Origin: Rhizobium ruizarguesonis
GTDB lineage: Bacteria; Pseudomonadota; Alphaproteobacteria; Rhizobiales; Rhizobiaceae
Direction of reading: 5' to 3'
Length of the DNA: 33,420 bases
Assembly: GCF_012349115.1 (NCBI RefSeq)
Contig: NZ_PQIG01000117.1
Coordinates: 1 to 33,420, forward strand
Positions 15,661 through 23,255 of this stretch are shown one piece after another; the stretch's first letter is position 1; every line of letters begins with the position of its first letter. A program made the translations under genes and the position numbers. The notes beneath the pieces are model-generated. The model made no database searches and was not told the origin of the DNA. It worked only from the letters and a program-made list of their open reading frames with translations.

Positions 15661-16545
15661 TCACTTGAACTGGACCATCGTGGTTTCGAACGAGCGCTTC
15701 GCCTGTTCGGCGAGCGGAAGTTTGCGATAGGTCTCGCTGATGATCTCGACACCCCAAGGACCTTCGTAGCCGGCGTTCTGGACGGCCTTGATGAATTCTT
15801 TCGGCTTGAGCACGCCTTCGCCCGGCAGGCGCCGATGATAGATGGTGTCTTCCCACAGGAGGCCCTTCACATCGGCGTCGGCGTCGTCCAGCTCGATCGA
15901 GCCGATGAAGCGGGACGGAATCTTCTCGATGTCCTTGTAGGGGATGCCGCCGCGGGCCATGTGCCAAATGTCGATGAGCAAGCCGCCATTGGGCTGATCG
16001 GCACCTTCCACGATCGCACGCGCCACTTCCAGCGTCCGGACGTTGGAGAACGGCATGATCTCCATGACCACCCTGACGCCGTACTCGGCGGCGTCACGGC
16101 AGACTCCGGCGAACGCCTCGCGCATGCGGTCGACGTCGGGCGTCATTTCCGCTTCGGTCGGCGCGTAGAGATCGCTTCCGAGGCCGGGAGCAATCTTGAG
16201 ATTTCGGACTCCGAGACGCTGCGCCACCTCAAGCATCTCCGTCCGCATGACGTCCGACTTCGCCCGGCGCTCGCCGTCGAGATACCAGCCGGAGAGGAAC
16301 TCGTACTCGAGGTATTTGATGTCGTTGTCGTCGACGATCCGCTTCATTTCCTTGAGACCGATCTGGGCGGCCGTCGCCTGAACGTCTGCGTGGATCAGGC
16401 CCATGCCCTTGTAGCCGACCTTGGCGGCCGCCTCGACGCGATCCTTGAAGGGGATCGGACTGATTTCGGTCGGACCGAACGGATAGACGTCGCCTCCGAG
16501 AGTGAAGAACGCCGCCAGCAACTCGATGCCGTTTTTCCCAGTCAT
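15661..16545 (-). CDS. TIM-barrel sugar phosphate isomerase/epimerase (AP endonuclease 2 superfamily)
   Basis: The 294-residue protein is a xylose-isomerase-like TIM barrel. Metal-binding residues typical of the fold are visible: Glu in KYLEYEF, Glu in VVMEIMPFSN, Asp/His in LLIDIWHMARGG, and the C-terminal Glu in WGVEIISE. Relatives include inosose dehydratase (IolE), inosose isomerase (IolI), 3-dehydroshikimate dehydratases and the catalytic subunits of C-glycoside deglycosidases. The ATG at 16545 is chosen because GGGAG lies seven bases upstream of it and too close to 16551. A 23-base inverted repeat at 16639 lies in its upstream region. In this cluster a dehydratase or isomerase step on a sugar or cyclitol ketone is plausible; the substrate is not determined. 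Confidence 0.85.
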   Translation of the reverse strand: MTGKNGIELLAAFFTLGGDVYPFGPTEISPIPFKDRVEAAAKVGYKGMGLIHADVQATAAQIGLKEMKRIVDDNDIKYLEYEFLSGWYLDGERRAKSDVMRTEMLEVAQRLGVRNLKIAPGLGSDLYAPTEAEMTPDVDRMREAFAGVCRDAAEYGVRVVMEIMPFSNVRTLEVARAIVEGADQPNGGLLIDIWHMARGGIPYKDIEKIPSRFIGSIELDDADADVKGLLWEDTIYHRRLPGEGVLKPKEFIKAVQNAGYEGPWGVEIISETYRKLPLAEQAKRSFETTMVQFK

Positions 16546-16638
16546 TGCCATACTCCCGCGGCCACGCGCCGCATGCGTTTGAATTGCCTTTTTATATACT
16601 GGAGCGCCGGCGCGATAAATTGCGCGCTGGAGATCAAC

Positions 16639-16661
16639 ATTGTATCCTATAGATATACAAT
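16639..16661. promoter_or_regulatory. Inverted repeat ATTGTAT-N9-ATACAAT, candidate operator
   Basis: Perfect seven-base arms separated by nine bases lie between the SDR stop (16669) and the TIM-barrel gene start (16545). The ATTGTAT/ATACAAT arms resemble operators of GntR/FCD-type repressors, but no GntR gene is in the window. It suggests the TIM-barrel gene has its own regulated promoter. Confidence 0.4.
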
Positions 16662-16668
16662 GATGGGG

Positions 16669-17466
16669 TCAGATCGATCGGATGCTGCCGCCGTCCACGC
16701 CCCAAACAGCCGACGTGACGAAGCTGGCAAGGTCGGACGCGAGGAAGACCACCACGTTGGCGACCTCCTCCGGCGTCCCAAGGCGTTCGAGGGGAAGCTG
16801 CCGCAGCTTCATTTCGTGCTCGACAGCCGCCTGCGGCTCCATCTTGTGGAACGCGCCCATCGTCTCGGCGAAGCCACCCGGCTTGGTCCAGAACGGGGTC
16901 CAGATGGGTCCCGGAGCGACCGCGTTGACCCGCACGGCCTTGCCCTCGGCGCGCGCGAGGCCCTTGGTCAGGGCGAGCACGGCGGCCTTCGACGCCGAGT
17001 AGTCGATGGGCACGGGCTCGGGCTGACGGGCGAGATCGGAACCGTTGTTGACGATTACACCCTTCCGCTCGCGGAGGATCGGAAGCAGCTTCCGCGTAGC
17101 CCGGACATAGCTCATGAAATTGAGGGAGAAGGTTTTCTCCCATTCCTCGTCGGTCAGCTGGTCGAAGGTGCGGATCGCGCCCGAGCCGACATTGTTCACG
17201 AGCACGTCGACCGCGCCGCCCGTCGCCTTGAGCAACTCGTCCAGGCCCGCCGATACGCCAGTTCCGGTGGACAGGTCCGCCTTTGCGGTGTGGGCCGTTC
17301 CGCCCGCCGCGGCGACTTCGACCTTGACCTCGGCCAAGGCCTTCTCGTCGATGTCTACGAGGCCCAACGTTGCGCCTTCCCGTGCGAACGCCACCGCGGT
17401 CGCACGACCGATGCCGTTGGCGGCACCTGTGATGAAAACAATTTTACCCTTGAGTCCGGTTTCCAT
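16669..17466 (-). CDS. Short-chain dehydrogenase/reductase (SDR), cluster member 1
   Basis: The 265-residue classical SDR has the nucleotide motif TGAANGIG, an NNVG motif, catalytic Ser in VNNGSD (13 residues before Tyr) and YSASK. The Asp in LGLVDIDEKA after beta-2 favours NAD over NADP. The ATG at 17466 has GGGAGAG immediately upstream; a longer frame to 17544 has no ribosome site. It lies 40 bases after the next SDR gene and is followed by the TIM-barrel gene. In this locus it probably oxidises a hydroxyl of a sugar or cyclitol intermediate; the substrate is inferred from context only. Confidence 0.9.
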   Translation of the reverse strand: METGLKGKIVFITGAANGIGRATAVAFAREGATLGLVDIDEKALAEVKVEVAAAGGTAHTAKADLSTGTGVSAGLDELLKATGGAVDVLVNNVGSGAIRTFDQLTDEEWEKTFSLNFMSYVRATRKLLPILRERKGVIVNNGSDLARQPEPVPIDYSASKAAVLALTKGLARAEGKAVRVNAVAPGPIWTPFWTKPGGFAETMGAFHKMEPQAAVEHEMKLRQLPLERLGTPEEVANVVVFLASDLASFVTSAVWGVDGGSIRSI

Positions 17467-17506
17467 TTCTCTCTCCCATAGGATCGTTTCAAATATGGCG
17501 GGCGCG

Positions 17507-18304
17507 TCAGATCGAAGCGCCTTCCTCCCCAGTTCGGAAATCAAAGCTAGTGGTCAGCCCCCCGTCGGCGACGAGGTCAGCGCCAAGGACCGCCGTCGAG
17601 CCACTCGACAAAAGGAACATCGCGGCCTGGGCGACTTCGCGCGCCTCCAGGATGCGGCCGCCGTGCTGGCGCGCTGATCGCGTCGCCAGGAACCTGTCGC
17701 TGTCGGTGGCGGATTCGAGGTGGCGTTTGAAGAGGCCGGCCAACATTGGCCCGGGGCTGAGGACGTTGGCGCGGACGCCGCTGCGCGAGTGGTCGACCGC
17801 GACCGTCCGGGCTAACTGTCGCACCGCTGCTTTCGTGGCGTTGTAGATGCCGAGTTGCTGTTCCGCCAAGGTGGCGTTCACGCTCGCCACCACCACGATT
17901 GTCCCGTCATGGGCTTCGATCATCAGCGGCAGCAGAAATTTGATCGCCAGCGCAGTGCCCACGATGTTGACGTTGAGCGCCCGGGACATGATCGCAGGTG
18001 TGGCCTCCAAGATCGTGCCGACGTCGAGGATGGCTGCAGACGTCACGAGGCCGATGCGTTTCGCGCCCGAAGACCTCAGGCGGGCAACGACCTTCTCCCA
18101 CGTCGCCTCTCCGGCGACATCCCCCGCGACGTGACGGTATCCCGCGAGCGCGGCGAGGTTGTCCTGAGCGGCTGCAAGATCGACGCCGACCGTGGCCACT
18201 CCCGCCTCAACGAGAAGGCTGCAAAGTTCATGGCCAAGGCCGGACGACGCTCCGGTCACTACGACCGTGTCGGGAAGTTCGAAGGTGAGTTGCGGCATCG
18301 TCAT
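17507..18304 (-). CDS. Short-chain dehydrogenase/reductase (SDR), cluster member 2
   Basis: The 265-residue classical SDR has TGASSGLG, an Asp after beta-2 (VGVDLAAA, NAD-type), catalytic Ser in VVASVNA (13 before Tyr) and YNATK. SPGPMLAGLF follows as the usual PG motif. Its ATG overlaps the stop of the dioxygenase gene by four bases (ATGA), so the two are translationally coupled. The coupling to a ring-cleaving dioxygenase suggests that this SDR supplies the dioxygenase's substrate, for example by oxidation that leads to aromatisation. That is inference. Confidence 0.9.
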   Translation of the reverse strand: MTMPQLTFELPDTVVVTGASSGLGHELCSLLVEAGVATVGVDLAAAQDNLAALAGYRHVAGDVAGEATWEKVVARLRSSGAKRIGLVTSAAILDVGTILEATPAIMSRALNVNIVGTALAIKFLLPLMIEAHDGTIVVVASVNATLAEQQLGIYNATKAAVRQLARTVAVDHSRSGVRANVLSPGPMLAGLFKRHLESATDSDRFLATRSARQHGGRILEAREVAQAAMFLLSSGSTAVLGADLVADGGLTTSFDFRTGEEGASI

Positions 18305-19224
18305 TTCTCTTTCGCGGTGTCTTTTTTCGCGGCGAGGACGAAATCCCAGTCGACCGACCAGAAGGGGCTTTCGAATCCGAGTTCGTACGCCCGTGCCGGA
18401 TCGGTCACCTTTTGAAAGTCCGCTATGAGAGAGTCCTTGACGCCAAAAACCGAGTCTTCCGCAAGGAACTGGCAGTCCGGCGTGAAGATGTGGGTGATGA
18501 CCGGGTCATAGCCCGGCGCGCTCACGATGAAGTGGATATGCGCGGCTCGGTTGGGATGTCTGCCCAGGTGACCCAGCAGTTTGCCCACCGGACCGTCGTC
18601 GGGGATTGGGTAGTAGCGGGGTTTGACCGCCCGGTACCAGTAAGAGCCGTCGCCTTCCGTGGTGAATACGCCGCGGAGGTTCCAGTCGGGTTGCACGTCC
18701 TTTTGCTGCACGTCATAGAAGCCGTCGTCATTGGTTTGCCAGACGTCGACGAGAGCGCCGGCGATCGGCTTGCCATCGGTGTCGACGACATGTCCGCACA
18801 CGACCATCGGCTCGCCCTTGCCATCCAGGCAGATGTTGGTCCCGTTGGCGTAGCGCGGAGCCGCTGGAACATAGAACGGCCCGAGGATCGTGTTCTCCGT
18901 CGCACCGTTGGGGCGACGGTGGTTTATGGAATCGACCAACATCGAGACGCCGAGAGTGTCAGACAGCAGGATGAACTCCTGACGCCAATCCGAACACATC
19001 TGCCCGACCTCGGTGAGGAACTTGATCCCCTGGAGCCATTCCTCGTGCGTGGGCTCGATTTCCTTGATCGCCGCGTGGAGGTGCTTCACCAGAACGGACA
19101 TGACCTCGCGCAGGCGTGGATCGACGGCCGGCCCCATTCTCGCGTTGACGACGTCGACCGAAGTCTCTTCCTCGAAATACGGATACTTGGGCTTCGACCT
19201 TTCGGTTTGGCTCATCTCAGACAA
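18301..19224 (-). CDS. Intradiol ring-cleavage dioxygenase, hydroxyquinol 1,2-dioxygenase type
   Basis: The 307-residue protein has an N-terminal helical dimerisation domain (about 1-105) and the intradiol barrel. Iron ligands can be placed at Tyr170 (DDGFYDVQ), Tyr205 (KPRYYPIPDDGP), His229 and His231 (RHPNRAAHIHF). The ILGPFYVPAAPRYANGTNI segment is typical of hydroxyquinol rather than catechol dioxygenases. The adjacent maleylacetate reductase supports this, since hydroxyquinol cleavage gives maleylacetate. TTG at 19224 has GGAGG eight bases upstream; ATG at 19215 is the alternative, with worse spacing. The expected reaction is 1,2,4-trihydroxybenzene plus oxygen to maleylacetate (via 3-hydroxy-cis,cis-muconate). 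Chlorocatechol activity is less likely because no cycloisomerase is present. Confidence 0.9.
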   Translation of the reverse strand: MSEMSQTERSKPKYPYFEEETSVDVVNARMGPAVDPRLREVMSVLVKHLHAAIKEIEPTHEEWLQGIKFLTEVGQMCSDWRQEFILLSDTLGVSMLVDSINHRRPNGATENTILGPFYVPAAPRYANGTNICLDGKGEPMVVCGHVVDTDGKPIAGALVDVWQTNDDGFYDVQQKDVQPDWNLRGVFTTEGDGSYWYRAVKPRYYPIPDDGPVGKLLGHLGRHPNRAAHIHFIVSAPGYDPVITHIFTPDCQFLAEDSVFGVKDSLIADFQKVTDPARAYELGFESPFWSVDWDFVLAAKKDTAKEK

Positions 19225-19257
19225 TTTTCTATCCTCCTCGGCCCGAATTGCTCGCCA

Positions 19258-20319
19258 TCAAATGGCCGGAGCCTCGCCCGCATAGGCGCGGGCGAGGAGC
19301 GCGCGGATGCCGTCGCGCTCCAATGGTTGGGGGTTCCAGTACGGGTTGGCCAGTGCGCGCTCGGTCGCCACATCGACACCGTGTTCCTGCATGCCGATCT
19401 CTCTCAGAGACCTCGGCGCGCCGATCCGTCCCGCGAGTTCGAAAAGCGCCGCAGCGGGGTCCTGGTGACCAAGCACGTCCCGGAGTTTTTCGATCACCTC
19501 GGGGATGGCGGGCGCGTTGTAGGCGAGCGCGTGCGGCAGGACCACGGTGTGGGTCTCCGCATGTGGCAAATCGAACGAGCCGCCCAGCGTGTGGCAGAGC
19601 TTGTGATGGAGGGCCATGCCGACCGAACCCAAACAGATGCCGCAGAGCCACGCGCCATAGAGCGCGTCGGCCCGCGCGTCGCGATCGGCTGGATCGTCGT
19701 GGATGAGCGGCAGCGATCGTGCCAAGGCCCGGATCGCCTCCAGCGCCATCAGCGACACGACCGGATTCCGCTCCTTCGCGTAGAGAGCCTCGACCGCATG
19801 GGCGATGGCGTTCATGCCGCTGGTGCCTGACATGCCGACGGGAAGGGTGAGCGTGAGGTCCACATCGTAGATGACGACCTCCGGAAGAATCTTCGGGCTG
19901 CTCTGCGTGACCTTCTGCCCGTCCCTGGTCTCGCCCAGGATCGGCGTCATTTCCGATCCCGCGTATGTGGTCGGGGCGACGATCTGAGGCAGGTCGGTCC
20001 GGAGCGCGATCGCTTTGGCCAAACCAGTCGTCGATCCACCGCCGACCGCGATCAGGCCGTCGACCTTCGTGTCGGCCACGACCCTCATCGCGTCCTCCGT
20101 CACGTCGACGGGCGTGTGCATCGTGGCGCGGGAATAGACCCCGACCGAGCTCGCCCCAAGAAGCGCGGACAGCTTCTCCGCATCCTCGGCCTGTGGCGGC
20201 GTCGCCAGGACCAGAACACGCTTCAGCCCAAGGCGATCGACTTCCGCGGGAAGCAGGGCCAGCGTTCCCGACCCGAAAATCACTCTGGCCGGCTGGCCGT
20301 TATAGACGAAAGACTGCAT
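19258..20319 (-). CDS. Maleylacetate reductase (iron-type alcohol dehydrogenase family)
   Basis: The 353-residue protein matches maleylacetate reductases throughout: FVYNGQPARVIFGSGTL at the start, the GGGSTTGLAKAIAL nucleotide-binding motif, and PTTYAGSEMTPILGET. GMNAIAHAVEALYA and HHKLCHTLGGSFDLPHAETH follow, where the divalent-metal ligands of the parent family lie. It reduces maleylacetate to 3-oxoadipate with NADH or NADPH, feeding the beta-ketoadipate pathway. It starts 49 bases after the YciI gene and is followed 33 bases later by the dioxygenase, as in known hydroxyquinol operons. The call is secure; the genes for 3-oxoadipate degradation are not in the window. Confidence 0.93.
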   Translation of the reverse strand: MQSFVYNGQPARVIFGSGTLALLPAEVDRLGLKRVLVLATPPQAEDAEKLSALLGASSVGVYSRATMHTPVDVTEDAMRVVADTKVDGLIAVGGGSTTGLAKAIALRTDLPQIVAPTTYAGSEMTPILGETRDGQKVTQSSPKILPEVVIYDVDLTLTLPVGMSGTSGMNAIAHAVEALYAKERNPVVSLMALEAIRALARSLPLIHDDPADRDARADALYGAWLCGICLGSVGMALHHKLCHTLGGSFDLPHAETHTVVLPHALAYNAPAIPEVIEKLRDVLGHQDPAAALFELAGRIGAPRSLREIGMQEHGVDVATERALANPYWNPQPLERDGIRALLARAYAGEAPAI

Positions 20320-20368
20320 GTCGGTTCCTCGAATTCCCAGCCTCGATTGGACCGGAGGTCCTGCGTTC

Positions 20369-20668
20369 TTAGCGATTGTCGACGCGCTTCAAGAACGGGT
20401 TGATGTCCACTTGGCGCCAGACGTTGGCATGGGCGAACGGGTCGTTGTTGTTGAACGCGATCACGTCGTCGATCTGGTCGGCCTCAAAGACGAAGAGCGA
20501 CCCGATCATGGTCTCGCCGTCGGCGGCGACAAGCGGCCCCGAAATTACAGTCTTTACCGTGCCTGCGGAGAGGTACGCTTTATGGGCGTCGTAGTTCGCC
20601 TGGCGGCGCGGCAGGCCATCCGCGTGGTCGAGGCAATGAACCGCAAAGAGCATGAACTTTCCTTTCAT
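20369..20668 (-). CDS. YciI-like dimeric alpha-beta barrel protein
   Basis: The 99-residue protein is a YciI-like ferredoxin-fold domain: MLFAVHCLDHADGLPRRQAN, then SGPLVAADGETMIGSLFVFE, then VIAFNNNDPFAHANVWRQVD, near the family's usual length of about 95. The His in CLDH and Asp in NNNDPFA correspond to the conserved His/Asp pair of the family. GGGAGAACG precedes the ATG. Related small proteins act as isomerases or dehydrochlorinases in aromatic pathways. Here it lies between a small remnant and maleylacetate reductase. The substrate is unknown; a tautomerase or isomerase role on a ring intermediate is possible. Confidence 0.85.
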   Translation of the reverse strand: MKGKFMLFAVHCLDHADGLPRRQANYDAHKAYLSAGTVKTVISGPLVAADGETMIGSLFVFEADQIDDVIAFNNNDPFAHANVWRQVDINPFLKRVDNR

Positions 20669-20734
20669 CGTTCTCCCTCGAATATCAGCTCGGAGGAGTG
20701 GTGGCGGGTCGAAAGCTGGCCGGGTACCAATCCT

Positions 20735-20896
20735 TCACATTGTCCTGAGGGCGATACAACCGACTGTGATTTCGCCCGACATCGGGTCGAAGTCGACGCT
20801 CTTTAAAGCGCGGCCGGCGTAGGTCTTCCGAAGCCCCGGCACATTCAGGGTCGGCGTCGGCTTGAGGTCTTGGGACTGTGTGATCGTCGTGGTCAT
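20735..20896 (-). pseudogene. 53-codon ORF resembling the N-terminus of a sugar ABC ATPase
   Basis: A short frame with a strong ribosome site (GGAGG, five bases from ATG 20896) encodes LNVPGLRKTYAGRALKSVDF followed by SGEI. This resembles the first 30-40 residues of RbsA/MglA-like ATPases (RGLRKTYGGVRALKGVDF type), but the Walker A motif is missing and the frame stops. It may be a truncated ATPase gene left by rearrangement, or a genuine small protein whose resemblance is accidental. It lies between the Dabb and YciI genes on the same strand. Confidence 0.35.
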
Positions 20897-20917
20897 CGGT
20901 TCCTCCACCTTCACACC

Positions 20918-21250
20918 TCACTCGGCGTTTGCACGCACGCCGGCGCATTTGAGCGGGGAGTAGTCGACCTGGTGTCGGGCGATCCGGACGTCCTTTAGGG
21001 AATCCCTGATCCGCAGATGCGCGGGATGGGAGGTGTACCCCTCCAGGGAAGCTTCGTCCTTGAATTCGGAATAGAGCACGACATCGCAGGCATAATCCAC
21101 ACGCGAAAAATCGATGCCGACCTCAAGGAAAAGGAGGCCGGGGATTTCCCCACGGAGGCTCTCGAACTTTGTCTTGAGGTCGAAAGCGGCGGCTTGCTTC
21201 TCCTCGGCGCTGTCTCCACGGACGTCCCACATGACGATATGTTTGATCAT
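20918..21250 (-). CDS. Dabb-domain (stress-responsive alpha-beta barrel) protein
   Basis: The 110-residue protein is a single Dabb domain: MIKHIVMWDVRGDSAEEK at the start, PGLLFLEVGIDFSR in the middle, and YSEFKDEASLEGYTSHPAHL near the end. It matches the usual length and the HP-H signature of the family. A purine-rich AAGAAG precedes the ATG at 21250. Dabb relatives include small cyclases and olivetolic acid cyclase-like enzymes that act on polyketone or aromatic precursors. As the first gene of the hydroxyquinol operon, it could assist cyclisation, tautomerisation or aromatisation of a diketone. Function is inferred from fold and context only. Confidence 0.88.
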   Translation of the reverse strand: MIKHIVMWDVRGDSAEEKQAAAFDLKTKFESLRGEIPGLLFLEVGIDFSRVDYACDVVLYSEFKDEASLEGYTSHPAHLRIRDSLKDVRIARHQVDYSPLKCAGVRANAE

Positions 21251-21817
21251 CGATCTTCTTCTTGAGTTTGGAGTTACGAACTGCCGGAAAGAGCGGCTCG
21301 GTTGATGTCTTTGGAAATCCCGTTTCCATTTACGGGGCGCTGAACGCTCGCTTGGGCGGGCCCTTCGCGGCAGATCCGGCAAACCCAATTGAAGCTCATG
21401 GAATTCCTCCCAACGGCCGTTCCTCCGCCGCAGATCGAAATTAGCTTCCCCAACTTTGGGAAAAAGGCCGTAAGCAGGGAAACACTTTCTCACGCTGCGC
21501 AAAAAGCAAAACCGACTTTGCAGGCCGCCGCCTGTCGGAGAACCTGAAATGCCCGTTGGGGGGTCAACTCATGGATTTGGCGCTTAGGGACGACCTCAGA
21601 CACGAAGTCAATGCCCGTTAGGGAAACCAAATGGTCAGGTGCGCATGCCTACTGCATCCGGCGCGCGGGGATCTTCCCACCGAGAGGAATTGGATAGTTA
21701 CGGCTCACGCTAGTGACGGTCGGCTCTATCCGGGGGACAGTTCTGAGCTAAATGGTAGACGTACTTTCACGGGTGGCTGAGCTGCCGGCCTCGAGCAACA
21801 CGCTCAGCCAAAAAGAA

Positions 21818-21856
21818 AGCGAGGCTGCACGCCCGTCCTAGGGTTGCTGCCTCGCT
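21818..21856. terminator. Inverted repeat AGCGAGGC/GCCTCGCT, possible terminator or element end
   Basis: Perfect eight-base arms (21818-21825 and 21849-21856) with a 23-base loop, directly after an A-rich AAAAAGAAA run at 21809-21817. On the minus strand the hairpin is followed by TTTCTTTTT, which fits an intrinsic terminator for minus-strand transcripts from the Gfo/Idh side. Confidence 0.5.
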
Positions 21857-21878
21857 AAAGCGCCTGGGAGGTCGCGAA

Positions 21879-21965
21879 CTAGAGAGGTTTCAAGACGAAG
21901 TCGAAGTTGGTTTCCCATTTCATCGTTCCGCCGGAGATCGGCATGAAATCGATTTGAGAAGGCAA
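21879..21965 (-). pseudogene. C-terminal coding tail of an unidentified protein
   Basis: A short minus-strand frame ends with TAG at 21879-21881 and encodes DFMPISGGTMKWETNFDFVL followed by KPL. The composition looks like a real protein C-terminus, but nothing upstream continues it and no family was recognised. It lies about 80 bases after the Gfo/Idh stop, in the same direction, and may be what is left of a deleted operon gene. Confidence 0.3.
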
Positions 21966-22045
21966 CGCCGAACACGGCGCTACGCGCCATGCCTGGCGCC
22001 CACACAAACCCGAGATCGGGGACTCCGGGTTTCGCACAGTTGGAC

Positions 22046-23137
22046 TCAGACGGCGACGTCCACGTCGGCGCCGGAAAGAGCTGACGACTTGAACAGGGCC
22101 TCGAGCAAGTGGTTCACGTTGTGCGCCTGTATCGCCGAAACGGCCGAGGCCGACCCAGACCTCAGCGACCCGACGAAAGCTGCTGCCTCCCGGTCGAAAT
22201 AGATCGGGTTGCCGATCTCGGCGATCTCCGGCGAGTACACGGTCTTCTTGGTGGCCCAGATTTCCGGAAAGCTCGTCTCACGCCACTCCGTCCAACCCTG
22301 CTGAAACCCGTTCCTGCCGCTGTCATAGATCTTGTAGGATGAGGGCAAGGGACAAGAGTGCATGATGCCCTCCGTACCATAGGCCGAAAGATCCCAGCTC
22401 TCGGTCCAGGACAGAGGATCCCACGACATGAAGTCGACGGTGACGAGCTTGTCGGCATAATTGAGGATCGCGCCGCCGGCGTCCTCGCGGGAGTCGCTCC
22501 CGAAAGTCGATGCGAATTTCGTAATCCGGGCATTCACGCTTTGGGGCACGCCGAAGTGGAGCAGAATGCGATCGATCAGGTGGCAGGCAATAACGAACAT
22601 CGCGCCGCCAATATCCCCGGGCTGGTTCATGTGCGGGGTGGCGGCCTCATTGTGCGAGCAGCCTGCATGCGCCCTCACCTGCAGCACCTTGCCCAGCCGG
22701 CCGCTCGAAAGAACCTCCTGCATCTTGTCCACCGAAGGCGCAAAACGCCAGCAGTAGCCAACCTGGAACAGTCCGCCCGTCCGCTCGACTACCTCGACGA
22801 TCCGAGCGGTATCCGCAGACCCCCGTCCCGCCGGCTTCTCGCACAACACGGCCTTGCCGGCCTCAAGCGCCTCGATGGCCAGGTCGGCCATGCTGTGGCT
22901 CTTGGGATGCACGAGGACCGCGTGGACACCGGGATCGGCCAGGATCGCTTCCTTTGTTCTGGCTTCCAGCCCGAGAGCGTCGACGAAGGGGGTGAGCAGC
23001 GGACTGTCGTCGTACGCTCCCATCAGCCGAGCTCCGGGCATGCGCTGAAATGCCTTCACGCGTCCCGAGCTGTGCGGGTGCGTGATACCCAGGCAAGCGA
23101 TACCAAATTCGGCGTTTTCGCCGATCGCGTAGGTCAT
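22046..23137 (-). CDS. Gfo/Idh/MocA family oxidoreductase
   Basis: The 363-residue protein has a Rossmann N-terminus (FGIACLGITHPHSSGRVKAF) and the family's EKPAG motif (VLCEKPAGRGSADTARIVE), whose Lys is the usual catalytic residue. A C-terminal alpha/beta domain follows (VDFMSWDPLSWTESWDLSAY). Family members oxidise inositols, glucose-type sugars or sugar acids with NAD(P). AGAAGGAA precedes the ATG at 23137. It sits 118 bases after the sugar ABC transporter operon in the same direction, which supports a role in the first oxidation of the imported compound. The glycine-rich turn is atypical (GITHPH), so cofactor preference cannot be judged. Confidence 0.88.
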   Translation of the reverse strand: MTYAIGENAEFGIACLGITHPHSSGRVKAFQRMPGARLMGAYDDSPLLTPFVDALGLEARTKEAILADPGVHAVLVHPKSHSMADLAIEALEAGKAVLCEKPAGRGSADTARIVEVVERTGGLFQVGYCWRFAPSVDKMQEVLSSGRLGKVLQVRAHAGCSHNEAATPHMNQPGDIGGAMFVIACHLIDRILLHFGVPQSVNARITKFASTFGSDSREDAGGAILNYADKLVTVDFMSWDPLSWTESWDLSAYGTEGIMHSCPLPSSYKIYDSGRNGFQQGWTEWRETSFPEIWATKKTVYSPEIAEIGNPIYFDREAAAFVGSLRSGSASAVSAIQAHNVNHLLEALFKSSALSGADVDVAV

Positions 23138-23255
23138 TTCCTTCTCCCAAACCTTGGTGAAACACGCTCGACGAGGTGACGAGCGATGTCATCAACCTCG
23201 TCAGCATTGTCTCGACCGCATGGTGCCCTACGGCCGAGCCATTCGATCGGGAACG

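Larger units (their letters stand above)
21251..22045. other. 795-base non-coding region with promoter, hairpin and remnants
   Basis: This region separates the Gfo/Idh gene from the Dabb-led operon, so it must contain the operon's promoter. Visible features are a direct repeat AATGCCCGTT-N-GGG at 21548 and 21610 and an inverted repeat at 21818-21856. A short minus-strand coding tail ends at 21879. No complete gene was found. The region may be a scar of deletion between two formerly continuous gene sets. Confidence 0.5.

Noticed and set aside
15835..17481. Plus-strand open frame of 548 codons
   Set aside because: It lies antisense to the TIM-barrel and SDR genes, has no family motif and has the composition of a shadow frame in GC-rich DNA; the minus-strand genes have full catalytic motifs.
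18412..19830. Plus-strand open frame of 472 codons
   Set aside because: Antisense to the dioxygenase and maleylacetate reductase genes, with repetitive Arg/Asp/Val composition and no recognisable domain.
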